DNA of 7,341 nucleotides from Mobilitalea sp. (GTDB lineage: Bacteria; Bacillota_A; Clostridia; Lachnospirales; Lachnospiraceae): positions 1-7,341 of the forward strand of contig JARKQP010000411.1 of assembly GCA_029974875.1 (NCBI GenBank), read 5' to 3'. A model generated the notes under the pieces. The model made no database searches. It was not told the DNA's origin and was given only the letters and a program-made list of their open reading frames with translations. Positions 1-6,940 of this stretch are shown in pieces. The position numbers and the translations under genes were made by a program. Each line of letters opens with the position of its first letter. Position 1 is the first letter of the stretch.

Positions 1-16
1 GGGCTTAGAATTTCAT

Positions 17-35
17 AAGCGTGTTTTTTACGCTT
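17..35. repeat. Short hairpin with 6-bp stem
   Basis: AAGCGT (17-22) and ACGCTT (30-35) are perfect complements around a seven-base loop, GTTTTTT. Neither strand shows a strong U-run after the stem (the + strand continues TTCACAC). At best it is a weak terminator on the + strand; chance is possible with so short a stem. Confidence 0.4.
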
Positions 36-77
36 TTCACACTTCTTCCTCCGCTCTCCGGTGCTCCCGCTAGGCGT

Positions 78-126
78 GTCTGAAAACTGCTTGGGGTGTT
101 CAGAACGGTATAATGGGTTTTCAGAC
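78..126. repeat. Perfect 10-bp inverted repeat with a nested palindrome
   Basis: GTCTGAAAAC (78-87) and its exact complement GTTTTCAGAC (117-126) flank 29 bases. Inside is a smaller dyad, GTTC-A-GAAC (98-106), and on the + strand a perfect TATAAT (109-114). The element begins five bases beyond the stop of the last operon gene. No T-run follows the stem on the minus-strand transcript, so it does not look like an ordinary intrinsic terminator. It could be an RNA-processing or 3'-protecting structure, a remnant of a small mobile element, or a protein site. Confidence 0.8.
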
Positions 127-130
127 TACC

Positions 131-1495
131 CTAAGTACTAAGTATAAGATTACCGAGACGATACACACCCGTATGGTCCGCCGCCGAAAAGGTATTTGCA
201 ATCTGAACCGGCTGCCCGGACCGTGGATCGTAGATGCCAAAGCCCAGGATATAGTTTTTCCTTTCCCAACTGGAGATAGGGATCACCGTCTCCAGCTCCA
301 GCCTCTCCTCCGGCATCCACCTGCGGGTGTCTGTATCAACCTCATACTCCCGCACCTCCGAAAAGGAGGCAGTACGGGCCACAAACCTAACCTCAAATTT
401 ATGGTAGCAGGGCGCAAACCCCTTGTTCGTAATCCTCACCGCTGCCCTTAGGCTGCTTTTATCGGGGGACAGCCATAGGCTGGTCTCTCCCAGGGTAAAA
501 CGGTAACCCAGATGTGCCGCGATATACTCAAAGGCAGTCCTGTCCTTCCATAGGCCATATCCAGAGCCAAGCCTGGCAGACTTCCATTTGTTAAGCACCT
601 GTTCATCATATTCCGCGTGCAGGTAGGACACCCTCATCCTCCTCAAGGTTCCTATCGCCTGCTCTGCATCATTGTATCGGCATTCATTAACCACCTCACC
701 GCCATTGGAAACATATCTGCATAATTTATTCTGGAATTCCAGCTCCTCCTCCCGAAGCCATTTATCACCGTAAGCCTTGGCATCCGCAGCGCTGATGCCG
801 CCATAGGTGCCAAAATCCGCCTCTGACGCCATAATCCCATCATTGAACAGGGCGAACCTGGCCTTCTGGATATCCGTAAAAGCCTCCGTCTCATCAAGAG
901 GCCGGTAGGTTTTAAATATCATACGCCAGAAGCTCGGACATCGCAGTGCAATCTGTGTTTTTTCTCCGGCGCACTCATATATCCGCTTCGCCAGGTGCGC
1001 CATATTGCGCTCTCCCAGGTAACGGGAGCTGTGCATCTCTCCCCAGCTGCCAATAAAAAGTCCCTGTAAAATATAGATATCCTCCGTATATTCCTTAAGC
1101 AGTGGCGACAATTGACCCATATGGCCTAAAATAACCCCAATATCCTTAGGCTCATTGAGCACGCCCTTGCCCTCCCAGTCATATACAAAGCGCAGGATCA
1201 GCTGCTTCCCCTGGGTGGCAAAATGCCGGAGCACCCGCCCTATTTTATGCAAGGCTTCCTCCGGCAAGGGCTCTTCATGGTAAGGAAGCAGGTTTATTTC
1301 CACAAGGCAGAGCTGCCGGCCCGGATCCGGCAGGATGCTTTCAACCACTTCCCCTGTTGGGTGCATCCTGTCACTGTCGGCAAAAAAACGAAAGATGGCG
1401 TATAGCCCGCAGTATGGATTCTTCAGCGCCTCCGCTTTTTCCCTCCTTGGGAGTGGCATCCATTTTATTTTTGTAACCCTATTACCTCGTGCCAT
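131..1495 (-). CDS. DUF4874/DUF4832 protein, probable glycoside-hydrolase-like enzyme
   Basis: The 454-residue product matches the two-part DUF4874 plus DUF4832 layout. The N-terminal part starts at NPYCGLYAIFRFF (26-38), continues with LCLVEINLLPY (62-72) and LILRFVYDWEG (99-109), and reaches GSWGEMHSS (149-157), as expected of a TIM-barrel. The DUF4832 part has FNDGIMASEADFGTY (217-231), GGEVVNECRYNDA (265-277) and YLHAEYD (291-297). A beta-sandwich follows from about 336, including ITNKGFAP (355-362) and FGIYDPRSGQPVQIANT (419-435). E152 and E270 lie where retaining TIM-barrel hydrolases often keep acidic residues; this is inference. No signal peptide or anchor is seen: the N-terminus is basic and polar, so it may act in the cytosol or leave by an unusual route. 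It begins 27 bases after the GT2 gene and ends the visible operon at a TAG. Activity and substrate are unknown for this family; trimming of the locus glycan is a reasonable guess. Confidence 0.83.
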   Translation of the reverse strand: MARGNRVTKIKWMPLPRREKAEALKNPYCGLYAIFRFFADSDRMHPTGEVVESILPDPGRQLCLVEINLLPYHEEPLPEEALHKIGRVLRHFATQGKQLILRFVYDWEGKGVLNEPKDIGVILGHMGQLSPLLKEYTEDIYILQGLFIGSWGEMHSSRYLGERNMAHLAKRIYECAGEKTQIALRCPSFWRMIFKTYRPLDETEAFTDIQKARFALFNDGIMASEADFGTYGGISAADAKAYGDKWLREEELEFQNKLCRYVSNGGEVVNECRYNDAEQAIGTLRRMRVSYLHAEYDEQVLNKWKSARLGSGYGLWKDRTAFEYIAAHLGYRFTLGETSLWLSPDKSSLRAAVRITNKGFAPCYHKFEVRFVARTASFSEVREYEVDTDTRRWMPEERLELETVIPISSWERKNYILGFGIYDPRSGQPVQIANTFSAADHTGVYRLGNLILST

Positions 1496-1502
1496 AGCTG
1501 AA

Positions 1503-1510
1503 CCCTCTTT
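1503..1510 (-). promoter_or_regulatory. Ribosome binding site of the DUF4832 gene
   Basis: Sense AAAGAGGG ends seven bases before the ATG at 1495. It favours that ATG over the TTG at 1513, which would place the start upstream of this site with no comparable sequence before it. Confidence 0.65.
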
Positions 1511-1522
1511 CAATCGGAACCT

Positions 1523-2266
1523 CTATTTCTGCCGTCCGCTTTTAATCCGTGTTATCACTGTCAGTATGCTGAGCGGCATAATCAGCATATAAATCATCTG
1601 CTTGAACAATCCGGTGTGCATGCTGACTCCCGCTGTCCGTTCGTGCATCACGGATACCGTTTCCTCAACACGGAAGCCTAACAGCAGCATCTGGATTATC
1701 ATATTGGCATCAGGGTAGAAATAATCAAAGTTTCCATACTTAGAATAATATGTAAACGCATTTTTATTCAAGCCCTGGAGCCCTGAGGTAGGATCTGTAA
1801 TTGTCTTGCCTGTTACACTTTTAATAATCCCGGAAAACATGGCAAGGGAAACCTTCTTTATCCCCGATACTTTAAAGGAACGGCTTCCCTCCACAAAGCG
1901 GGAGCCAATGACAATGTCCGGCAGGCTGCCGTCTCCCGCCGGCGTTGTCAGGAACTCGTAAATATGGGGGATGTTGGATATATTATGCTGCCCGTCCGCA
2001 TCAATCTGGATGACATAGTCGTAGCCACGGCGGACCGCATATTTATAGCCTACCTGGAGGGCAGAGCCATAGCCCAGGTTAAATACATGGGTAACTACGG
2101 CTACATCATAGGTCTTGGCAATGAATCCCGTCCGGTCCATGGACGCATCATTCACAACCAGGATGTCCGCAAAGCCACGTATTTGAGGCGAACAAAGCTG
2201 GTCAAATAAGGGCGCCATATTCTCTTCTTCATTAAATGCAGGAACTATTATCAGTACTTTATTCAT
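1523..2266 (-). CDS. GT2-family glycosyltransferase, DPM1-like
   Basis: A 247-residue GT-A enzyme of the type that moves a sugar from a nucleotide donor to a polyprenyl phosphate or a growing glycan. The motifs come in order: VPAFNEEENM (8-17), VVNDASMDRT (37-46), the metal- and donor-binding QIDADGQHN (87-95, holding D89-A-D91), GSRFVEGSR (121-129), DPTSGLQGLNK (158-168) and MHERTAGVSMHTG (207-219). The only membrane-like part is one C-terminal segment (about 223-240), unlike GT2 enzymes with two to four helices. The protein may therefore rely on the DUF2304 product for membrane contact, which is inference. It starts 14 bases after the upstream GT4 gene, with AAGGAAGGG in the gap serving as ribosome binding site. 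All catalytic motifs look intact. Polyprenyl-phosphate sugar synthase is the best guess; a rhamnosyl- or glucosyltransferase acting on a polymer is possible. Confidence 0.88.
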   Translation of the reverse strand: MNKVLIIVPAFNEEENMAPLFDQLCSPQIRGFADILVVNDASMDRTGFIAKTYDVAVVTHVFNLGYGSALQVGYKYAVRRGYDYVIQIDADGQHNISNIPHIYEFLTTPAGDGSLPDIVIGSRFVEGSRSFKVSGIKKVSLAMFSGIIKSVTGKTITDPTSGLQGLNKNAFTYYSKYGNFDYFYPDANMIIQMLLLGFRVEETVSVMHERTAGVSMHTGLFKQMIYMLIMPLSILTVITRIKSGRQK

Positions 2267-2280
2267 ATAAACCCTTCCTT

Positions 2281-3495
2281 CTATTCCTTCAGCAATTCCA
2301 GCAGGGCGTCCAGATCCTTCGGAAAACCGATTTTCTTCTCCAGCACATGCCTTGCATATTCCTTACGCAGCTCCGGTTCATCAACCATCCGCTCCAGCTC
2401 ACGCACTAAATTCTCTTCCTCCAATGCCAGCAGGACGCCGTCATAGCCTGACCTGATCTGCTCCGTATTACCGGTACAGTCCGATGCGACAATCACCTTC
2501 CCCAGTATCTGAGCCTCCTCCACCGCTATGCTCTTCCCTTCAAAGCGGGTGGCCTGTACGTAGATATCTGCCTGCTTCATATATGGATAGGGATTGTCTT
2601 TGGCTCCCATCAGGATAAAGTATTCCTCCACACCATATTTTTTAATCAGAGTCTCCAGATTTCTTCTTTCCATCCCCTCGCCAATCACATACCAGCGTAC
2701 AGGATAGCCATCCCTTCTCATCCCCGCCAGGGCCTTAATGGCGATATCGTAGCCCTTCTGGTAGTGCAGGCGGCCAACTGTCAGCAGGCGGATACCCTCA
2801 AACCCATCCGTAAAGCCATCCCCTTCCTCCGCCCTCCGGCGGATGCTGTCCTGGTCCAACAGGTTCCTAAACAGCCTTATCCTGTCCCTGTACTGGGGAT
2901 AAACATTACCGAACCTTTCGCCCACTTCCTTAGAAACTACAAATATCTTCTCCGCTACCCGGTAACAGTCCTGGTCCATCAGCGGCGTATATCCGGCTTC
3001 CTCATAATCAATATGGATAAACGCAGCCTTATGCCGGGCCTTTACCTTATCTGCCAGGAGGTAAGCTGCCGCTCCCTCGATATAGGCCACCGCCAGATCA
3101 TAGTATCCCAAGGTATCCGGGCGGCCATCCGCCAGAAGCCTCCACAGCAGCTTGTCATACTGGAGCTTTCTGCCGGAAGCCCTCTGCTCCCTGATGTTTT
3201 TTATCATATAGCCAAGGAGCTTAAAGCCGGTCAGCCTATAAAAGAAGGAGGCTGCCACGGCCCGGGCAATCCGCAGGCGCCCGGCAGGGGAAAGCAGGGT
3301 TGCCCTGCTGACATGCCTGTTCAGGATATGCACCTTTTTGGGAACCCGGCCAAACAGCTCCCCACAGGGAATGACAGCGTACAGGAACAGCTCATATTCT
3401 CCCATGGAATCCAGCCGCTTTAACAGCTGGACTAAAGCGGTCTCCGCACCAGCCTGTCCCATAGTATTGATGATAAACAAAAGCTTCTTTTTCAT
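2281..3495 (-). CDS. GT4-family glycosyltransferase
   Basis: A 404-residue GT-B enzyme expected to transfer a sugar from a nucleotide donor at the cytosolic membrane face. The N-terminal Rossmann half opens with MKKKLLFIINTMGQAGAETAL, where the glycine-rich GQAGAE loop (14-19) is usual in GT4 proteins. The middle region (about 70-130) is helical and rich in Lys and Arg, which could hold it to the membrane. The donor half has LLTVGRLHYQKGYD (237-250), supplying R242 and K247, then YVIGEGMER (269-277) and the E-x7-E element EGKSIAVEE (319-327). It has no signal peptide. Its ATG at 3495 overlaps the DUF2304 stop as ATGA, and a GGGGAGAAG site lies upstream. It is clearly distinct from PelF, lacking the SEHGIYTRERE signature, so the locus carries two different GT4 enzymes. 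Substrate cannot be told from the sequence; it could add a branch, a primer sugar or a linker. Confidence 0.88.
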   Translation of the reverse strand: MKKKLLFIINTMGQAGAETALVQLLKRLDSMGEYELFLYAVIPCGELFGRVPKKVHILNRHVSRATLLSPAGRLRIARAVAASFFYRLTGFKLLGYMIKNIREQRASGRKLQYDKLLWRLLADGRPDTLGYYDLAVAYIEGAAAYLLADKVKARHKAAFIHIDYEEAGYTPLMDQDCYRVAEKIFVVSKEVGERFGNVYPQYRDRIRLFRNLLDQDSIRRRAEEGDGFTDGFEGIRLLTVGRLHYQKGYDIAIKALAGMRRDGYPVRWYVIGEGMERRNLETLIKKYGVEEYFILMGAKDNPYPYMKQADIYVQATRFEGKSIAVEEAQILGKVIVASDCTGNTEQIRSGYDGVLLALEEENLVRELERMVDEPELRKEYARHVLEKKIGFPKDLDALLELLKE

Positions 3496-3899
3496 CCGTC
3501 GGACTTCTCCCCATCCTCCCTGTCTTCACTCCGGGGAGCCAGCTTCCCCAGCCGTTCCTCCAAATGACTGTTTTCCTCATTTAACAGCGACACCTGCATC
3601 GCAAGCTCCTGTACACGGGCAGCCAACTCCGCATTGGACTTATAGCAATTAAAAATACCGTAGGTTGCAATAATAATCGCGATGGCAAATATGATGGACG
3701 GCGGATATTCAACTGCAAACCGGTCCGAAATAAAAAATACCAGCTGTGGAAACAGCCCAAATGCAATAATGATAACCCCGCCCAAAATCCAAAACAAGCT
3801 CTGCCTCTCCGTCATCTTACGTACAATACTGGCCTTCCTCGCCATATAAATGAGAACCAGTCCGGAAAGACAAATAAACACACGAAGCGTAACCGACAT
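3492..3899 (-). CDS. DUF2304 small membrane protein
   Basis: This 135-residue protein has three likely membrane helices (about 4-19, 34-57 and 66-84), a basic loop RKASIVRKMTERQSLFW between the first two, and a coiled-coil tail (about 88-118, LAARVQELAMQVSLLNEENS) ending in a highly charged segment. This layout matches DUF2304. Genes of this family commonly lie beside GT2 enzymes of the dolichol-phosphate-mannose-synthase type, and a membrane-anchor or partner role for such enzymes is often supposed but not established. An excellent AAGGAGGT ribosome binding site stands eight bases before the ATG at 3899, and pelG ends 26 bases upstream. The stop overlaps the next gene's start as ATGA, suggesting translational coupling. 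Its likely partner is the GT2 protein two genes downstream, with the second GT4 gene in between. The family call is good; function is inference. Confidence 0.83.
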   Translation of the reverse strand: MSVTLRVFICLSGLVLIYMARKASIVRKMTERQSLFWILGGVIIIAFGLFPQLVFFISDRFAVEYPPSIIFAIAIIIATYGIFNCYKSNAELAARVQELAMQVSLLNEENSHLEERLGKLAPRSEDREDGEKSDG

Positions 3900-3925
3900 A
3901 CAATGATACCTCCTTTTCCCAGGTC

Positions 3926-5392
3926 TTAAGCGCCTTCCTTTGTAAATTTGTTTTTATATCTATTATAAACTTCAGCATCCGGCATATCCCCGCTCACCTG
4001 CTTTAAGACCGTACCACGGCAAAAAACATGGCTGTCCAGGTTTTTCTCAATCCAGCGGAGCCTGAAGTAGGAAAAAGTGAAGGCTAAAAAGGAAGCCGCC
4101 GTAAACCCTAGGCCATACCATATGGCTGGCAGCCTGGATACGAGGACAGATCCCACAAAGGAAACTCCTGCAAAAATCACTCCATTAATGACTGCCCCTG
4201 TCAAGTCGTCAAAGTAATATAAGAACAGCATTTCCGAATACATCAGGAAGGACAAAAAGTACCCAACCGCCAGCTGCGGATATATCTCCGTGATCATACC
4301 GGAAAATCCCACGATGGGCAGGATGACGATTGCCACCAGATAGACCACCACTGAAACAATAAACTGGAGATGGGCCAGGGACAGCAGCTGGGAGGAAAGT
4401 CCGCTAAACATTCTTTTCTTGGTTTTCTCAATGCTGTCCAGCTTGCCGCCGATAACGGCCTCTACATAATCCTGGTATCTTTCATGGAAATGCATCTCCA
4501 CCCTGGAAATAAACAATACGCTGGCAGAAATATTAGTGAACATGGCAAGGCAGGAAGCCATATCATAGGACTGGTTGCTTACATAGGTATCGCGCACCAC
4601 CAGATGCCAAGGCTGCGCCCAGTATACAAAGTTGTGGATGAACAACCCCAGTGTATATAAGAAATTAGAAGCAATCAGCTTCCAGTAAATCCGGAAATAA
4701 TGCAGCACATCCCTATAGCTGCGGCTGTTGGCAGTAAAATATTGCAGCACATTGGCAAGCTCCAGGGAGGCAATCAGCAGAAAGCCGATGGTCAGGGCCA
4801 GGAGCATGCTATAGGTAACCGAAAAGCCTAACAGGAAATGAAAGGCCATGGATAACAGAAAAGAAACTATCATGGAATAGATAAAATACATCGTAATCTT
4901 TTTATACTGCTTTAAAATAGAGTTATACACCATGGTGGAAAAGGTCAGCGTCAGCCCCAAAAAGCCCAGATAGGTCGTAAACACATAATAGACAGGAACC
5001 TGTCCCACAACTACCTCATAGATGTAAAAGGGTATTGCAAGAAGGGAGGAAACCGTCAGGTTTGTAAGGGTTCCCACATAAATGCAGGGTCTGATATCCT
5101 CGTACCGCTGCTCATAAATCCTGTCCGTCTGGAATTTTGAAAGCACCGAATTAAAAGGTGAGGAGGTCAACAGGGCAAAAATGAAGATATACAAAATACT
5201 GCTGGAAAATATCTCCCTTTCCAGATATCCCACTTCATCAAAGCCCAATACCCCATACATGGCAAGAAGACACCCTATGACCACCAGCATCGGCGCAATT
5301 GTATTCACAAAGCTGAAGCCGATCCCGTAAAGGGATGAGGCCACCGTATGCTTGTCAAATATTTTGTTTAGCTGGACACCGATACCTGCCAT
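3926..5392 (-). CDS. pelG: PelG, polytopic Pel exopolysaccharide transporter (MOP superfamily)
   Basis: PelG is the integral membrane protein of the Pel system, thought to work with PelF and move the growing chain across the cytoplasmic membrane. The 488 residues hold about twelve hydrophobic segments, roughly at 23-48, 65-80, 107-128, 133-156, 168-190, 194-215, 238-258, 280-297, 340-362, 372-395, 398-418 and 422-443. Family marks are the MAGIG start, VLSKFQTDRIYEQRYEDI (83-100), LGLFIHNFVYWAQPW (248-262) and SYDMASCLAMFTNISASVLF (275-294) followed by an acidic VEMHFHERY stretch. A charged 45-residue cytosolic tail ends in KNKFTKEGA. The gene sits directly after pelF, the order seen in both Pseudomonas and Gram-positive pel loci. 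No disruption is seen. Other MOP flippases (Wzx, MATE) are similar in topology, but the motifs and neighbour favour PelG clearly. Confidence 0.92.
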   Translation of the reverse strand: MAGIGVQLNKIFDKHTVASSLYGIGFSFVNTIAPMLVVIGCLLAMYGVLGFDEVGYLEREIFSSSILYIFIFALLTSSPFNSVLSKFQTDRIYEQRYEDIRPCIYVGTLTNLTVSSLLAIPFYIYEVVVGQVPVYYVFTTYLGFLGLTLTFSTMVYNSILKQYKKITMYFIYSMIVSFLLSMAFHFLLGFSVTYSMLLALTIGFLLIASLELANVLQYFTANSRSYRDVLHYFRIYWKLIASNFLYTLGLFIHNFVYWAQPWHLVVRDTYVSNQSYDMASCLAMFTNISASVLFISRVEMHFHERYQDYVEAVIGGKLDSIEKTKKRMFSGLSSQLLSLAHLQFIVSVVVYLVAIVILPIVGFSGMITEIYPQLAVGYFLSFLMYSEMLFLYYFDDLTGAVINGVIFAGVSFVGSVLVSRLPAIWYGLGFTAASFLAFTFSYFRLRWIEKNLDSHVFCRGTVLKQVSGDMPDAEVYNRYKNKFTKEGA

Positions 5393-5400
5393 ACTTTAGC

Positions 5401-5406
5401 TCACCT
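5401..5406 (-). promoter_or_regulatory. Ribosome binding site of pelG
   Basis: Sense AGGTGA lies eight bases before the ATG at 5392, within the 21-base gap after pelF. It supports that ATG, whose product begins MAGIGVQL as PelG proteins typically do. Confidence 0.7.
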
Positions 5407-5413
5407 CTCTGTC

Positions 5414-6868
5414 TTAAAATTTTCCCTGCTCCTCCGTGTATACAACACCGCTCATTTTCGCCAGGGTCTTATAAATCCTCCGGTAATTCTCTTCCATATA
5501 AATACTTTTATACTTTGCCATAAGGCGCCGGTAGCCATTCTCCCCCATCTGCCTGGCCAGCTCCGGATTCTCTGCCAGCCTTAAAATCGCATTGGAAATC
5601 TCAGAGATATTCATCACTGACACAACAATTCCTGCATCCCCAAAGGAATCATTCTCCCCATAGATCAGGCCATTGCAATTTCCAACATTGGTAGCTATGG
5701 AGGGCTTTTTTGCCGCAAAGCCCTCCAGGATCGTAAGGGGCTGACCCTCACTGATGCTAGTCAGAAGCATTATATCCATTCTTCCTATATAATCCGTAGT
5801 GAGGATTCTGCCCATGAATTCTATGTTCTTTGCATCCATGGTCCTTACCAGCTCACGGCAGTCCTCTGCATATTCCGGATCCTCATCATCGGGTCCCATA
5901 ATCCACAGCCTCAGCCTTGGCTGCTTCTCATGGGCATAATAAAACGCATTAATCATAGTCTTTACATCCTTGATGGGAGTTACACGGACAATGGCTCCCA
6001 CATTAATATAGGGATCCTCAGGATCCTTCATTGGGATTTTCTCAAACCTCTCCGTATCAATCCCGTTCGGTGTTATAATTGCCTTTTCCTTCGGGCAGCC
6101 CAGCTCTATCTGTAGGGACTGTGCCTGCTCAAAAAGTGAGGTTACCAGATCCGCAAAATAGTAAGCGCATCTGGACATTTTACGGAACTGGTCAATCCAG
6201 ATCGTTTTGTAAATACCCTGTACCCATTTCGCCTTGATGATCTCCTCCTCACGCTCACGGGTATAAATTCCATGCTCACTGACCAGCAGCCTGGCCTCCG
6301 GATAGATGGACAGAGCCATACTGCCTATAATCCCCGCATATCCTGTCGATACACAGTGGTATACATCCGCCTTTGGCGGCATGCACTTTAGTGCAAAGAA
6401 CAGCGGCAGATAGATGGAGCGCAGGGTCCAAAGGAAATCCGAAAAGATAATATGGTCAAACCGGAGGGAATAGTATTCCCTGGTAATCTCCAGGAACTCC
6501 GGACTCATTAAAACATTGTTGATGGAGACATTCCTACGGTTAAAGATCCTAAACACCGTTATCCAGTCCACCTCTTCCCCAATAATCAGGCTGCGCAGGC
6601 CATCTACTTCCTTCTTGTTTAAGCGCACCCTTTTTTTTCTGGCCTTATAATTTCCTACCCAGTCCACATCCTGCAGATATACTTCATGGATCCGGGTCAG
6701 GTTCTGTGGCAGCTGATAGGCGAATTTGCCGCTGATACTCCGGTCGGACACAATCGTAATAAGGCTGAACTCGATATTAGGAAACAGCTTAATGATGCTG
6801 TGTATCCAGCTGGACACACCCCCGACAACATAGGGATAACAGCCTTCCGCTATCATACAAACTTTCAT
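5414..6868 (-). CDS. pelF: PelF-type GT4 glycosyltransferase (Pel exopolysaccharide polymerising enzyme)
   Basis: PelF is the cytosolic glycosyltransferase of Pel exopolysaccharide synthesis; in Pseudomonas it uses UDP-sugar to build an N-acetylgalactosamine-rich chain at the inner membrane. The 484-residue product is close to the usual length of about 500. The N-terminal Rossmann half opens with MKVCMIAEGCYPYVVGG and GGVSSW (residues 16-21), typical of PelF. SEHGIYTRERE (197-207) is a second PelF signature. The C-terminal donor-binding half has PNGID (267-271), an R295/K300 pair in GAIVRVTPIKD, and the GT4 E-x7-E element EGQPLTILE (374-382). No signal peptide or membrane helix is seen. The ATG at 6868 is chosen because the family N-terminus begins there and a ribosome binding site precedes it; a GTG 42 bases upstream is less likely. 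pelG follows after 21 bases. The family call is strong; the exact sugar is inferred from Pseudomonas and could differ. Confidence 0.9.
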   Translation of the reverse strand: MKVCMIAEGCYPYVVGGVSSWIHSIIKLFPNIEFSLITIVSDRSISGKFAYQLPQNLTRIHEVYLQDVDWVGNYKARKKRVRLNKKEVDGLRSLIIGEEVDWITVFRIFNRRNVSINNVLMSPEFLEITREYYSLRFDHIIFSDFLWTLRSIYLPLFFALKCMPPKADVYHCVSTGYAGIIGSMALSIYPEARLLVSEHGIYTREREEEIIKAKWVQGIYKTIWIDQFRKMSRCAYYFADLVTSLFEQAQSLQIELGCPKEKAIITPNGIDTERFEKIPMKDPEDPYINVGAIVRVTPIKDVKTMINAFYYAHEKQPRLRLWIMGPDDEDPEYAEDCRELVRTMDAKNIEFMGRILTTDYIGRMDIMLLTSISEGQPLTILEGFAAKKPSIATNVGNCNGLIYGENDSFGDAGIVVSVMNISEISNAILRLAENPELARQMGENGYRRLMAKYKSIYMEENYRRIYKTLAKMSGVVYTEEQGKF

Positions 6869-6874
6869 GGATAA

Positions 6875-6888
6875 CCCTGCCTTTCTCC
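6875..6888 (-). promoter_or_regulatory. Ribosome binding site of pelF
   Basis: The purine-rich sense stretch GGAGAAAGGCAGGG ends six bases before the ATG at 6868. The nearest part, AGGG (6878-6875), is well placed for that ATG. This decides the start against the upstream GTG at 6910, which would add 14 residues unlike the family N-terminus. Confidence 0.65.
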
Positions 6889-6902
6889 ACAGCCTGCAAA
6901 CT

Positions 6903-6928
6903 CCGGGCACCTGACACAGAGCTGCCGG
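6903..6928 (-). other. Imperfect hairpin in the pelF leader
   Basis: In the pelF mRNA sense, CCGGCA (6928-6923) can pair with TGCCCGG (6909-6903), giving six base pairs with one bulged base around a 13-base loop. It lies between the tandem repeat and the pelF ribosome binding site. No U-tract follows, so it is not an intrinsic terminator. Whether it forms or matters is unknown. Confidence 0.35.
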
Positions 6929-6940
6929 TAAAGCTTAGTA

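Larger units (their letters stand above)
1..130. other. Non-coding end of the window downstream of the operon
   Basis: No start codon with a ribosome binding site and no extended reading frame was found on either strand. Apart from the two inverted repeats, the minus strand holds a purine-rich run (GGAGCACCGGAGAGCGGAGG, 65-46) that is ribosome-binding-like in composition, but the only start codon soon after it (ATG at 16) opens a three-codon frame. Confidence 0.5.

Noticed and set aside
78..126. Invertible promoter (phase-variable switch)
   Set aside because: The 29 bases between the repeat arms are far shorter than usual invertible segments, no recombinase gene is in view, and the TATAAT lacks a -35.
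78..126. Intrinsic terminator of the operon
   Set aside because: The stem is A/T-rich with a 29-base loop, and on the minus-strand transcript the sequence after it is ACGCCTAGC, not a U-run.
113..451. 112-codon open frame on the + strand
   Set aside because: Antisense to the end of the DUF4832 gene, with no family-like motif and no convincing ribosome binding site.
1496..1513. TTG start for the DUF4832 gene at 1513
   Set aside because: The AAAGAGGG site lies inside this extension and is well spaced for the ATG at 1495; the six added residues carry no family similarity.
2764..3423. 219-codon open frame on the + strand
   Set aside because: It lies wholly antisense to the well-supported GT4 gene, has no recognisable domain, and is rich in Pro and Gln as expected of a shadow frame.
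6869..6910. GTG start for pelF at 6910, adding 14 residues
   Set aside because: The extra residues (MPGVCRLWRKAGLS) are unlike PelF N-termini, they overlap the leader hairpin, and the ATG at 6868 has a well-spaced ribosome binding site and begins with the family's MKVCMIAEG.
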